From the NCBI RefSeq assembly GCF_000739635.1, contig NZ_BATQ01000166.1, forward strand, positions 1 through 64,000: DNA of 64,000 bases, in the 5' to 3' direction. Source of the stretch: Verrucomicrobium sp. BvORR034. GTDB lineage: Bacteria > Verrucomicrobiota > Verrucomicrobiia > Verrucomicrobiales > Verrucomicrobiaceae. This document shows positions 1 to 8,864 of the stretch, in pieces (the stretch's first letter is position 1; each line of letters starts with the position of its first letter). The notes under the pieces are model-generated. The model searched no databases. It saw only the letters and a program-made list of their open reading frames with translations, and was not told where the DNA came from. Made by a program: the position numbers and the translations under genes.

Positions 1-27
1 ATAGGCGCCTGCAAAGGGACGTCGCTG

Positions 28-140
28 GCATCCGCTCCGGGATGCAATTCCTATGCTGATCATCCGGAGGTGTCAGTCGCTACGCTCCTTCAACCTCCGG
101 CTAAGGGCTGTGATGCCTCCGGCATCGGCTGGCATCACAG
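28..140. repeat. Cluster of three intergenic inverted repeats
   Basis: The first 379 bases hold no convincing gene. They contain three inverted repeats: GCATCC/GGATGC (28-33 and 40-45), CCGGAGGT/ACCTCCGG (64-71 and 93-100) and a perfect 10-bp pair CTGTGATGCC/GGCATCACAG (108-117 and 131-140). The cluster lies downstream of the DUF1501 gene on the minus strand. It resembles REP/BIME-type extragenic palindromes more than a terminator, because no T-run follows. No second copy was found in this window. Confidence 0.5.
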
Positions 141-379
141 GATGCGGGTCAGATCATCTGAAGCAACATCCCGGTCGAGAAGCACCCCTCAAACACCTCT
201 ACTTCGCGATGAGGGTCCGCTTTCCCCTCATCGCCATCTACACCCCCACGTCAGTCTCACAGGTTCCTTGGCAGGCACTAGCTTCCCCGTATGCGATGCC
301 AGCCCCGTGGCAAGCAACCGCGTGCCCAAGGGGTGCTCCCCGGCCGCGAGGGGTAGCGGGATCAAACACGCCTGCCCTC

Positions 380-1738
380 TCACGCCAGCAACTCGGTCAT
401 CACATGCCCGTGCACATCCGTGAGGCGGAAGTCCCGCCCCGCATGACGGAACGTGAGACGCTCATGATCCATGCCCAGTTGATTCAAAATCGTGGCATGC
501 AGGTCATGCACCTCCACCGGCTTCTCGATTGGATACTTGCCGATGTCATCCGTGGCCCCGTGCACGTGACCCGGCTTGAATCCGCCGCCTGCCACCCAGA
601 CGCTGAAGCAGTCCCGGTGGTGCCCACGTCCATTGGTCCCCTCGCGGCCTGGGGTGCGCCCAAATTCCGTGGCCCAGAGCACGATGGTGTCTTCCAGCAT
701 GCCCCGCTGCTTGAGGTCGGTGATGAGCGCCGCCGTGGGTTGGTCCACATTGGAGGCCAGTTCCGCATGGTCCTTCATCTCCCCGTGTGAATCCCAGTTC
801 GGGCGGGAGCCGGTGTCGATGAGTTCAATGAAACGCACACCTCGTTCCGCCAGCCGGCGGGCCACCAGACACTGCCAGGCGAAATCCGCCCCTGGCCCCT
901 TCACGTTGCGATCCAGGCCGTACAGTGCGCGGATGTGCGCCGGCTCCGTGCTCAGGTCAAAGGCTTCCGGGGCCGCCTGCTGCATCTGAAACGCCGTCTC
1001 GAAAGACTTGATGCGCGCCGCCAGCGCGGTGTCATGCGCACGGGTGGCGAAGTGCCGCTGATTCAACCGGTCGGCCAGGCCCAGCTCCAGGTTCTGCAGG
1101 TCACGCCCCGATTCCGGTGAGCGCAGATTGGCAATGGGGTTGTTTCCAGGAATCACCCGGGTGCCCTGATGGCATGCGGGAAGAAAGTCACTGCCATAAA
1201 CCTGCGTGCCTCCGTACGGCAGTTGCGGAGCAATGACGATGTAGCTGGGCAGGTTCTGGTTGAATGTCCCCAGTCCATAGCTCACCCACGAGCCCATGCT
1301 GGGCCGGGCAAAGGTGGGCGACCCGGTGTGCATTCCCAGCGTGGCCTCTGAGTGGTCAAAGTGGGAGGCCTTCATGGTCCGGATCAAACAGATCTCATCC
1401 ATGACGTTGCGCACATGCGGGAAGATGTCGCTCACCTCGGTACCGCAGCTGGCGTTGTAGCCTGAACCGAAGAGGTTGCCCATTAGATTGTCCGGCCCTG
1501 TGCCATCGCGACCCTTTTTGATCGTTTTGGGGTCAAACGTATCAATATGCGATACCCCACCGGTGGCATAAATAAAGATGACCCGCTTGGCACGAGCGGA
1601 GGTATGGGAGCGATGAGCCGCCAGCGGATCCTGGCTGTCGTCAGCACCCAGCAGTTCAGACAACATGCCCGGCCCGAGCAGGGAACTGCAAAAGAGGGAG
1701 CGCAGGAAGGCGCGACGGGGTTGTTGGAAGGAGTTCAT
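380..1738 (-). CDS. DUF1501 family secreted protein
   Basis: About 452 residues from the ATG at 1738; a GTG lies two codons further upstream. The N-terminus has a twin-arginine-like signal (QQPRRAFLRSLF, then a hydrophobic stretch), so export by Tat is likely. The body matches DUF1501, an alkaline-phosphatase/sulfatase-fold family common in Planctomycetota and Verrucomicrobiota: YATGGVSHIDTFDPK near the start, DSHGEM in the middle, and WATEFGRTP and GRGHH towards the end. DUF1501 genes are nearly always paired with DUF1549/DUF1553 haem proteins, as here, where the partner ends 18 bases upstream. The substrate is not known; roles in polysaccharide or sulfated-compound breakdown at the envelope have been suggested. 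It is the last gene of a leftward run. Confidence 0.9.
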   Translation of the reverse strand: MNSFQQPRRAFLRSLFCSSLLGPGMLSELLGADDSQDPLAAHRSHTSARAKRVIFIYATGGVSHIDTFDPKTIKKGRDGTGPDNLMGNLFGSGYNASCGTEVSDIFPHVRNVMDEICLIRTMKASHFDHSEATLGMHTGSPTFARPSMGSWVSYGLGTFNQNLPSYIVIAPQLPYGGTQVYGSDFLPACHQGTRVIPGNNPIANLRSPESGRDLQNLELGLADRLNQRHFATRAHDTALAARIKSFETAFQMQQAAPEAFDLSTEPAHIRALYGLDRNVKGPGADFAWQCLVARRLAERGVRFIELIDTGSRPNWDSHGEMKDHAELASNVDQPTAALITDLKQRGMLEDTIVLWATEFGRTPGREGTNGRGHHRDCFSVWVAGGGFKPGHVHGATDDIGKYPIEKPVEVHDLHATILNQLGMDHERLTFRHAGRDFRLTDVHGHVMTELLA

Positions 1739-1756
1739 GGTCACAACCGGAGGCTG

Positions 1757-4201
1757 TCAGTCGAGGTACAGAAATTCATTGAGCCGGAACAGACTGCGCA
1801 GGAGGCTGGACCAGGCCATCGTCTCGGCCTGTTCACTGTCTCCCAAAGTCTGGCGCACCGATGCCAGGTGTTCCTGAAGCATCTGGGTTTCGGCCTCGTC
1901 GGGTTCGCGGGCAAACAGGCTGGTGTAGAGCTGACGCAGACGGGCCTCTTCCGACCCACCCTCCTCTTTCAGCAGGGCTTTGGCCAGCCGGTCAGCCTGC
2001 TCATGAACGAACTTGTCATTCACAAAAAAGAGGGCCTGCAACGCCGTCACCGAACGATCCCGCGTGCTGGTGCAAACATTCGGATCCGGCCCATCAAAGG
2101 TCTGCAGATACGGCTTCGCAGTGAGCCGCTTGGTCATCTGGTACACGCTCCGTTTGTTGCTTGGGTAGTCGCTCTTGAACGGATGGTGCTGCGTGTAGTC
2201 CCACCTGGCTGTCGGCGGCATCGCGTAGGGTTGGTGCTGCGGGGCAAGGTCCAGACCACCACTGACAAACAAAAGCGTATCACGGAGCGATTCCGCATCC
2301 AGACGTTGCCGCCCAAACTTCCAGTACAGGCGGTTGCCGGGATCACTGGCCACATTGTCCTCCGTGTCCTGGCTGGAGAGCTGGTACGCCCGCGAGGTCA
2401 TGATGAGGCGGTGTAGTTGTTTCATGGACCACCCGCTGCGCATAAACTCCGCCGCCAGCCAGTCCAGCAACTCGGGATGGGTGGGGGCCTCCCCGCGCAG
2501 GCCAAAGTCACTGGTGCTGGGGACCAGCCCGGTGCCAAAGTGCCGCTGCCAGATGCGGTTCACGATGACCCGTGCCGTCAGCGGGTTCTGCTCAGCTGCC
2601 ACCCACTGGGCGAGCTGCAACCGACCACTGCCCGCCTGCGTCTCCACCGGCAGGGCCGCGCCACCCAGAATCTCCAGGAACTTTCTGGGCACTTCCGCAC
2701 CCAGACGGTCCGGCTCGCCTTTGATCTGGATCCGGGCGTTCTGGGGTTTCCCTTCCTGCACGGCATACGCGGCGGGCAGCACCGGAAGTTGTTTCAAATA
2801 ATCCGCGAGAGCCTCGCCGGCCTTTCGCGCCTGGAACAGCAGCCCGTCCAGCTCCCCTTTCTTCCGCCGTTGCTCCTCCAGAGTCCGCTCTTTTTCCAGG
2901 GCGGCATTCTCGATCTTCAGCTTTTCGCACCGGGCCAGCAGGGTCTCCAGTTCCACCGTCAGCCGGTCTTTTTCTGCCTGATAGGGGGCCATGGACTCAG
3001 CCACCTCCAGCTCTGGAATCAGCGGCACAAAATCCCGCTGCGCCTTGAAGAGTTCAAGCCCCGGGAATGGGTACTGGGTGCTCGCGAAGATGCCGTAGAG
3101 CCCATAGTAGTCCCGCGTGGAAACGGGATCAAACTTGTGATCATGGCAGCGGGCGCAGCTCAGGGTGAGCCCCAACAGGGTGCGCCCCATGTTGTCGATC
3201 GTGTCCTCAATGGTAAGATGCCAGGGATAACGCTCCACCAGCGAGCCAAACCGCCGCGCCATCGCCAGGTATCCGGTGGCGATGTTCAATCGGTTGCGTT
3301 CCTCCTGGCTCCCGGCAGGCAGCAAGTCACCAGCAATCTGTTCGGTGATAAACCGGTTGTACGGCACGTCCGAGTTCAAGGAATCAATAATATACTGGCG
3401 GTACAGATAGGCCTGCGGGATCGGGTAGTCGGAGTTGTCCCCGGCCGTGTCAGCATAGCGTACCCAGTCCATCCAATGCCGCCCCCAGCGCTCTCCATAG
3501 CGGGGGCTTTCCAGCAGACGATTCACCAGGGCCACCATCGCGGCTTCCCGCCCCTCTGGTCGAGAGAAGGACTGAACAAACTGCTCCACCTCCAACGTCG
3601 TTGGTGGAAGCCCGGTCAGATCATAGGTGGCGCGACGGATCAATGTCCGGGCGTCCGCATCGGGAGAAGCTTCCAGGCCTGCGGCCTCACGTCGCGACTG
3701 CAGGAACCGGTCCACTGGCGTTAACGGCCAATCTTGATCCTTGACCTCCGGCACCACTGGATGCGACAAAGGCTGGAAAGACCAATGCTTGCTGGCGGCG
3801 ACTTTGGCCGGCTCTGCGGCACCGGGACTGTCTGGCCAGATTGCCCCTGCAGCGATCCAGGTACGGAGCACCTCGACTTCCTGGATAGTCAGCCGCTCCC
3901 CTTTCGGCGGCATCTGCTCATCCTTGTGGGCGGATGACACCCGTTTGAGCAAGGCACTTTCCTCGACATTGCCCGGAACGATGGCGTGGGCTCCGGAGTC
4001 GGCCTGGGCAAATGCCCCCTGCTTGTGATCGTAGCGCAAGCCGCCGTTGCTCTCTTCAGGTCCATGGCACTTCACGCAGTGACGCTGCAGAATGGGCTGC
4101 ACATCCCGTGCAAAGTCCACCTCCGAGGCCGCAAACATCTGGCTCCACCCTGTGAACAGGGCGACCGGTAGCAACACACAAAACTGCCACCAACCAATCA
4201 T
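1757..4201 (-). CDS. PSD1 / DUF1549 / DUF1553 haem-binding protein
   Basis: 814 residues with an N-terminal signal peptide (about residues 1-25). A planctomycete-type cytochrome c domain follows, with the haem motif CVKCH at about residues 42-46. DUF1549 comes next (SPRYGERWGRHWMDWVRYAD and a second haem-like CARCHDHKFDP), then a charged coiled-coil stretch of about 60 residues (QAEKDRLTVELETLLARCEK onwards). DUF1553 closes the protein (NPLTARVIVNRIWQRHFG and GWSMKQLHRLIMTSRAYQ). The family is envelope-located and typical of Planctomycetota/Verrucomicrobiota; its biochemical role is unproven. The start codon overlaps the stop of the GntR gene by four bases (ATGA), so the two are probably translationally coupled. 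The DUF1501 gene follows directly and the pair is expected to work together. Confidence 0.9.
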   Translation of the reverse strand: MIGWWQFCVLLPVALFTGWSQMFAASEVDFARDVQPILQRHCVKCHGPEESNGGLRYDHKQGAFAQADSGAHAIVPGNVEESALLKRVSSAHKDEQMPPKGERLTIQEVEVLRTWIAAGAIWPDSPGAAEPAKVAASKHWSFQPLSHPVVPEVKDQDWPLTPVDRFLQSRREAAGLEASPDADARTLIRRATYDLTGLPPTTLEVEQFVQSFSRPEGREAAMVALVNRLLESPRYGERWGRHWMDWVRYADTAGDNSDYPIPQAYLYRQYIIDSLNSDVPYNRFITEQIAGDLLPAGSQEERNRLNIATGYLAMARRFGSLVERYPWHLTIEDTIDNMGRTLLGLTLSCARCHDHKFDPVSTRDYYGLYGIFASTQYPFPGLELFKAQRDFVPLIPELEVAESMAPYQAEKDRLTVELETLLARCEKLKIENAALEKERTLEEQRRKKGELDGLLFQARKAGEALADYLKQLPVLPAAYAVQEGKPQNARIQIKGEPDRLGAEVPRKFLEILGGAALPVETQAGSGRLQLAQWVAAEQNPLTARVIVNRIWQRHFGTGLVPSTSDFGLRGEAPTHPELLDWLAAEFMRSGWSMKQLHRLIMTSRAYQLSSQDTEDNVASDPGNRLYWKFGRQRLDAESLRDTLLFVSGGLDLAPQHQPYAMPPTARWDYTQHHPFKSDYPSNKRSVYQMTKRLTAKPYLQTFDGPDPNVCTSTRDRSVTALQALFFVNDKFVHEQADRLAKALLKEEGGSEEARLRQLYTSLFAREPDEAETQMLQEHLASVRQTLGDSEQAETMAWSSLLRSLFRLNEFLYLD

Positions 4202-4863
4202 CGCCGCGCAAAGCGTTCAGGGTTCAGAATGCGACGCTTGCCCGCCTCAAGGTGGGCCGTCATCAGGTCCGCGGCTTGTAGGCCGTCGCCGGCGCAAACA
4301 GCCTCCACAATGCCCACATGCTCCTCCACGCTCTCCGCCGGACGGGTGCGGTCCGTGTCCGTGACACGGAGGATCACCTGGTGAATTTTGTCGCGCAGCC
4401 GTTCCATGGTGGAGATGATCTCCCGGTTGTTGAGGAACGAGCATAACAGGTAGTGCATCTGCTCGTCGAGATGCATGAGCTTCACGAGATCATCTGCCTC
4501 AAGGGCGACCTTTTGCTGGGCGATGTTCTCCCGCAGCTTTGTCTCCTGCTCCAGCGAGAGCCTCCCAGCCATCCGGCGCACCACCCAGGCCTCGATGGCC
4601 TCCCGCAGCTCATAGTGATCGACAATGTCGTCCACACTCATGCCACGCACCACAATCCCCTGCTGGGCCGAGATGGTCACAAACCCCTCGGACTCCAGAC
4701 GCTCCAGCGCCACGTGAATAGGCGTCTTGCTCATGCCAAACTGAATCGCAAGCTGCCGTTCCGACAGGAAGGTGCCGGGTGGGAACTCTCCCGACGCGAT
4801 GAGTCGGCGAAGTTCGGCATAGGCCCGGGATTGGAGCCGGGAGGGCGGTGCGGAGTCAGGCAT
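4198..4863 (-). CDS. GntR family regulator, FCD subfamily
   Basis: 221 residues from the ATG at 4863. A longer open frame reaches 4986 but would overlap the upstream gene and add a non-homologous tail. Residues about 8-75 form the GntR winged helix (AYAELRRLIASGEFPPG, LSERQLAIQFGMSKTPIHVAL, LESEGFV). The C-terminal FCD domain keeps its metal-site pattern: D-x3-H in LDEQMHYLL, H in EEHVGIVEAV and H in TAHLEAGKR. FCD regulators sense small carboxylates or sugar acids and usually repress neighbouring catabolic genes. The four-base overlap with the PSD1 gene suggests that it controls the PSD1-DUF1501 pair; this is inference. Confidence 0.9.
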   Translation of the reverse strand: MPDSAPPSRLQSRAYAELRRLIASGEFPPGTFLSERQLAIQFGMSKTPIHVALERLESEGFVTISAQQGIVVRGMSVDDIVDHYELREAIEAWVVRRMAGRLSLEQETKLRENIAQQKVALEADDLVKLMHLDEQMHYLLCSFLNNREIISTMERLRDKIHQVILRVTDTDRTRPAESVEEHVGIVEAVCAGDGLQAADLMTAHLEAGKRRILNPERFARR

Positions 4864-4972
4864 GGCAAGGTGACTTGAGTTGGGGAAATCGCACTGAAAT
4901 CCAACTGGTATGCCAGTGGATACGCGGTCCGCCCAGCCATCTTTCTGCTCCTTCCCAAGGAACTGCAAAAAA

Positions 4973-6259
4973 CTACGGCGCGTCACGCGAGCCCGGGAGA
5001 ACCAGTGTGTCGCCCAGAATCATGCGCAACTGAGCCCGATCGGCATTGGTCAGCCAGTCGGTGTCGGTATCGGTATCGGCCGTGTCTTTCAACCTCAGCG
5101 CCAACCGCTGAAGCAGCACCTTTTTGAACTCGCCAGGCAGTGCTTCGAAGCTGGCAGAGTGGATCATGTAACTGCACCGGTGCTTGAAAAGGCGTGTTCG
5201 CAGATCGAAGTCCCGCAGCGAACTGCCATCCGAGGCCACCCGTCGCGATTTGCGAAAAGCCTCCTGAAACGCCGGACTGCCCTGCACGCCGCCACCGGTG
5301 AGTTCCTGCTCCTCCGTAAAGAGCAGCTTGGCCACGAGTCGGTCGGCATGTTTCTGCAACATTCGCCTCCCAGTAGATTCCGGCAGCGGTGACTCTGCGC
5401 CCGGGGTGATCCGCTCCAAGATGGTGCGGGCGGCCCGGGCCGTCTCGGTGAGGGCATTTTGAGTACTGTACTGGTGCTCCAGCACCATGAGCGCGACGAT
5501 GTCGCTGGTATCGGTGAGATAAGTCGCCTTGGGCAGCAGGAAAGACAGCGTCTCTGCCGGGGCTGTCGCCAAGGGACGTTTGCCGTCGATGAGATTGCCC
5601 AAATGGGCTTCCCTGCCAGAGCTGCCAGTCACATACCAGCCACCCCACCGCTCGCCGAGCGGGCTGTTTTCCGTGATGGAGAAGTTCACACTACCTGTGA
5701 GGGGCTGCCCCTCGGCATCCACCCGCACGGACTGCACCTGCAGGGCCGCGCCGCCATGGCAGCTGAAGCAATCCTTGCCCACCTGGAAGACGGGCCCCTT
5801 CTCCAGCCCAGCGACCGAACGCTGCAGCAGGTAGTACTTAGGGCCTTCCACAGCATCCACCCCAATGAGCTCGATCGCCCCACCCTTCACCCAGCCCACG
5901 TAGCACTCGTCATTGTAGTAGATCGCACGCGGCTGTTGCGGTGAGATCAGATCCCGCTGGAGGCTGGTCTTGGAGAACACCAACACCTGAGAAGCCACGG
6001 GCACGTCCAGCTCCCGAAGCACGCTCTTCAGAAAGGCAGACTCCGAGCTGACATCCAACTGCACCCGTCCATCCGCCACCTGCTTCCACAGGCGGCGGAC
6101 TGGATCCGGCTGGTTCTCCACATTCCTCGAACTCAACTCCACTTCAGCGGCCCGGCTGATGAAGCCCGTGGCGGTGATGATGACCGATATCACCAGCCAG
6201 CGGGCCCAGGAACCAGACCGCCGCTGAAGCAGATGGGAAGCTGAGGGGACAACGCTCAT
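4973..6259 (-). CDS. Secreted monohaem c-type protein of unknown function
   Basis: 428 residues. A signal or anchor sequence occupies about residues 18-37 (WARWLVISVIITATGF). A single haem-attachment motif CFSCH lies at about residues 164-168, followed by GG. Other conserved-looking blocks are AIYYNDECYVGWVKGG, FSITENSPLGERWGGWYVTG and AHLGNLIDGKRP. I do not recognise a named family; similar single-haem proteins occur in Planctomycetota/Verrucomicrobiota. Its start overlaps the hmp stop by four bases (ATGA), so it is very likely co-transcribed with the NO-detoxifying flavohaemoglobin and under the same nitric-oxide control. The C-terminus has a short Asp-Thr repeat (ADTDTDTDW). Confidence 0.75.
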   Translation of the reverse strand: MSVVPSASHLLQRRSGSWARWLVISVIITATGFISRAAEVELSSRNVENQPDPVRRLWKQVADGRVQLDVSSESAFLKSVLRELDVPVASQVLVFSKTSLQRDLISPQQPRAIYYNDECYVGWVKGGAIELIGVDAVEGPKYYLLQRSVAGLEKGPVFQVGKDCFSCHGGAALQVQSVRVDAEGQPLTGSVNFSITENSPLGERWGGWYVTGSSGREAHLGNLIDGKRPLATAPAETLSFLLPKATYLTDTSDIVALMVLEHQYSTQNALTETARAARTILERITPGAESPLPESTGRRMLQKHADRLVAKLLFTEEQELTGGGVQGSPAFQEAFRKSRRVASDGSSLRDFDLRTRLFKHRCSYMIHSASFEALPGEFKKVLLQRLALRLKDTADTDTDTDWLTNADRAQLRMILGDTLVLPGSRDAP

Positions 6260-7518
6260 ACCGGGCAGACCGCAGACCCAGCGCGAGGACGCTCCAGCTC
6301 CTGACGGGGACCGAAGAACTCGAAGCGGGCCTGGGAGGCGGGGATACCCCAGGCAAGAAGCTGATGGTAGATATCGATCATGAAAGGTTTGGGCCCGCAG
6401 AAATAGTAGTCCGCATCCCTCCCCGGCACCAGGGATTCAATGAGCGCTGCGTCAATACGCCCCTCGCTCGTATGGTCCCGGTGCATGCGCAGGCGGTCCA
6501 TCTCAGTCGGATCGTCATAACGATGATGCACGACCAGATGGGAGTGATCCTTGGCCAGCCCATTGAGTTTCTGACGGAACGCATGGTGACGGCTGTTCAG
6601 GCAGCCGTGCAGGAAGAAGATCTTCCGGTCCGGCGTGACCTCCAGCGCGCTGAGCAGCATGCTCATGACCGGGGTGATGCCCACCCCTGCGGAAAGCAGC
6701 ACCAGCGGGCGGGCGTGCTTCTCCGTGACGTCCAGGAAGAACTCGCCGCAAGGCGGGCCGACCTCAAGACGATCCCCCACCCGCACCTGATCATGCAGGT
6801 AGGAGGAAACAAAACCGTCCGGCGTGCTACCGGCGCGCGCCGCTTCACGCTTCACACTGATACGATACCACGACTGGCCCGGCTTGTCCGAGAGGCTGTA
6901 GTTCCTCATGGTGGTGTGCCCACACGGGCTGGGCAACCGCAGCGTGATGTACTGTCCCGGTTTGAAGTCCGGCACATTGCTGCCATCCACGGTCTCCAGA
7001 TAGAACGAGGTGATCTGCTCACTTTCCTGCTCCTTGCGCGTGACGAAGAAGGATTTGAAGCCCTCCCAGCCATTTGGCACCTCACGATGCCCCCGGTAGA
7101 TCTGGCTCTCCCGGCCAATCAAGATGTCCGCGAGAAACTGGTAAGCCTCGGCCCAGGCGTTCACGATCTCATCCGTAGCCGCACTGCCGAGCACCTCGCG
7201 AATCGACGCCAAAAGGTTCGCACCAACAATCGGATAATGCTCGGCCTTGATCTGCAGAGAGGCATGCTTCTGGGCGATCAGTTCCACTGCCCCGCCCAGC
7301 ACCTCCAGGTTGTCGATGTTTGCCGCATAAGCACAGATCGCGGCCGCCAACGCCTTCTGCTGGGAACCACTGGTCTGGTTCGCCCGGTTGAAGAAGGGAG
7401 CGACCTCCGGATTGTGCCGGAACATCCGCTCGTAGAAGTGACGAGTCAGGAGTTCTCCATTCTGCTCCAGGACAGGAGCGGTGGCTTTGACGATGGCGAT
7501 GGTTTGTGGGCTTAGCAT
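6256..7518 (-). CDS. hmp: Flavohaemoglobin, nitric oxide dioxygenase
   Basis: 420 residues. It oxidises NO to nitrate using O2 and NAD(P)H in the cytoplasm. Residues 1-140 are the globin domain. Key residues fall at the Escherichia coli Hmp positions: Tyr29, Gln53, proximal His85 and Tyr95. The ferredoxin-reductase part follows, with FAD-binding RNYSL, nicotinamide-binding LLSAGVGITPVMSML and the C-terminal FCGPKPFM motif. Length is slightly above the usual ~400. It starts with ATG at 7518, facing a divergent Rrf2/NsrR-type gene across a 104-base gap that holds a strong palindrome. The downstream monohaem gene overlaps its stop by four bases. Confidence 0.97.
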   Translation of the reverse strand: MLSPQTIAIVKATAPVLEQNGELLTRHFYERMFRHNPEVAPFFNRANQTSGSQQKALAAAICAYAANIDNLEVLGGAVELIAQKHASLQIKAEHYPIVGANLLASIREVLGSAATDEIVNAWAEAYQFLADILIGRESQIYRGHREVPNGWEGFKSFFVTRKEQESEQITSFYLETVDGSNVPDFKPGQYITLRLPSPCGHTTMRNYSLSDKPGQSWYRISVKREAARAGSTPDGFVSSYLHDQVRVGDRLEVGPPCGEFFLDVTEKHARPLVLLSAGVGITPVMSMLLSALEVTPDRKIFFLHGCLNSRHHAFRQKLNGLAKDHSHLVVHHRYDDPTEMDRLRMHRDHTSEGRIDAALIESLVPGRDADYYFCGPKPFMIDIYHQLLAWGIPASQARFEFFGPRQELERPRAGSAVCPV

Positions 7519-7540
7519 GGTTGTCAGTTCAGGTTGGCCT

Positions 7541-7567
7541 TAAATAGGTACATTAAATACCTATTTA
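7541..7567. promoter_or_regulatory. Putative NsrR-type operator between hmp and its regulator
   Basis: Ten-base arms TAAATAGGTA (7541-7550) and TACCTATTTA (7558-7567) form a perfect inverted repeat with a 7-base spacer. AT-rich dyads about 23-27 bases long are typical NsrR/Rrf2 operators. The site lies 22 bases upstream of the hmp start and 55 bases upstream of the regulator start, so one site could repress hmp and autoregulate. The binding protein is inferred from the adjacent gene. Confidence 0.75.
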
Positions 7568-7622
7568 AAAGGGTATATGTTGCGCCTATTTTGCGGTCGT
7601 CGGCCCAATCAAGCTCTCGTAC

Positions 7623-8078
7623 GTGCAGCTCACCTACCACACGGACTACGCCCTACGTCTCCTCATTTACCTCCTCTCCCATCCGGAGAGGAACGTAAGC
7701 ACCCGGGAGATGGCGGAGTTCTACGGCGTGTCCGTTAATCACCTTGTGAAGGTGGCCAAGTCCCTGACCCAGGGTGGCTGGCTGGTCTCCAGCCGCGGAA
7801 TCGGTGGCGGAGTCATGCTGGCCAACCATACTCCAGAGGCCAAGGTGGGCGACATCGTCCGCTATACGGAAAATACCGACATCGTGGAGTGCTTCCAGCC
7901 CAAGACGAACACCTGCCCCATCCACCAGAGTTGCGACTTGAAGCCCATCTTGTTTCAGGCCCGTCGGGCATTCTTCGATGTGCTGGACTCCTTCACGGTG
8001 CGGGATCTGGCCCGCCACCCGAATGAGTTGCTGGCCCTCACCCGGTCGGCAAAACGCGGCAAATCAAAGCCCACCTGA
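7623..8078 (+). CDS. nsrR: Rrf2 family Fe-S regulator, NsrR-like
   Basis: 151 residues, GTG start at 7623. The N-terminal winged helix matches Rrf2 (TYHTDYALRLLIYL, STREMAEFYGVSVNHLVKV, SSRGIGGG). Three cysteines at 90, 98 and 104 sit in VECFQPKTNTCPIHQSC, the cluster-binding loop of NsrR. Asp8, the fourth ligand reported in Streptomyces NsrR, is also present. NsrR carries an NO-sensitive iron-sulfur cluster and represses hmp; the divergent hmp and shared palindrome fit this exactly. The symbol rests on these features, not on a database match. The convergent SDR gene ends six bases beyond its stop. Confidence 0.88.
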   Translation: MQLTYHTDYALRLLIYLLSHPERNVSTREMAEFYGVSVNHLVKVAKSLTQGGWLVSSRGIGGGVMLANHTPEAKVGDIVRYTENTDIVECFQPKTNTCPIHQSCDLKPILFQARRAFFDVLDSFTVRDLARHPNELLALTRSAKRGKSKPT

Positions 8079-8084
8079 CTTGCA

Positions 8085-8864
8085 TCAACGGAGATAGAGC
8101 GTGCCGCCATCCACAGGATAGGCCACGCCTGTGATGAAGCTGGCCTCATCACTGCAGAGGAAGACAGCTGCCGCCGCCACTTCGTCAGGTGTGCCCATGC
8201 GCCCGATCGGTTGCGTCTTCGAGAGCTTCTCAAACATCTCCGCCTGCCGATCGGGGTAGTTCTTGGCAATAAAGCCATCCACGAACGGCGTGTGAATTCG
8301 CCCAGGGCAGATGGCATTGCACCGGATGCCCTGTTTCAGGTAGTCCTGGGCCACCGAGTAGGTCATGGCGAGCACCGCTCCCTTGCTCATGCTGTAGGCA
8401 AACCGGTCGCCAATCCCCATCTGGGCCGCAATGGAAGCCATGTTCAAGATGACTCCGCCCCCCTGGCCGGCCATGATCTCCACCGCCGGTCGGAGACAGT
8501 TCGCCACCCCTTTCACATTGACCCGATAGATCCGGTCGAGGTCTGCCTCGGAAGTCGTCTGCACATTGCCGACATGAGCGATCCCCGCGTTATTGACGAG
8601 GATATCCAACCTCCCATACTTGGCGGCCACATTGCGGATGGCGCTGGCTGCGGAATCCGCGTCTGCAATGTCGCATGCAGCGGCCCCCGCCTGCCCGCCC
8701 TCCTGAATCACCGACTGCGCGACTCGACTCGCAGCCCCTACATCAAGATCGAGGATTTCCACGTTGGCCCCCTGGCGCGCAAAAGCGCGCACGATCGCTT
8801 CGCCGATACCCGACCCACCACCGGTGATCACCGCGGTTTTTCCATGCAGGGAGAACATGCTCAT
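8085..8864 (-). CDS. Short-chain dehydrogenase/reductase
   Basis: 259 residues with all classical SDR marks: TGGGSGIG cofactor loop (about 14-21), NNAG, catalytic Ser in NMASIA, Tyr-x3-Lys as YSMSK and the C-terminal PVDGGTLYLR. Asp in EILDLD after the second strand favours NAD(H). The substrate cannot be read from sequence; several sugar-acid and 3-oxoacyl SDRs look alike. It is monocistronic here, with 375 bases of non-coding DNA upstream. Confidence 0.9.
   Translation of the reverse strand: MSMFSLHGKTAVITGGGSGIGEAIVRAFARQGANVEILDLDVGAASRVAQSVIQEGGQAGAAACDIADADSAASAIRNVAAKYGRLDILVNNAGIAHVGNVQTTSEADLDRIYRVNVKGVANCLRPAVEIMAGQGGGVILNMASIAAQMGIGDRFAYSMSKGAVLAMTYSVAQDYLKQGIRCNAICPGRIHTPFVDGFIAKNYPDRQAEMFEKLSKTQPIGRMGTPDEVAAAAVFLCSDEASFITGVAYPVDGGTLYLR

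Noticed and set aside
53-379. Open frames at the left edge
   Set aside because: They continue into the antisense of DUF1501, have no domain, and cover the hairpin cluster.
2417-3724. 435-codon plus-strand frame
   Set aside because: Antisense to the PSD1 gene, whose motifs on the minus strand are unambiguous.
5055-5085. GGTATC tandem repeat at the end of the monohaem gene
   Set aside because: It only encodes a short Asp-Thr repeat in frame; too few units to suggest phase variation.
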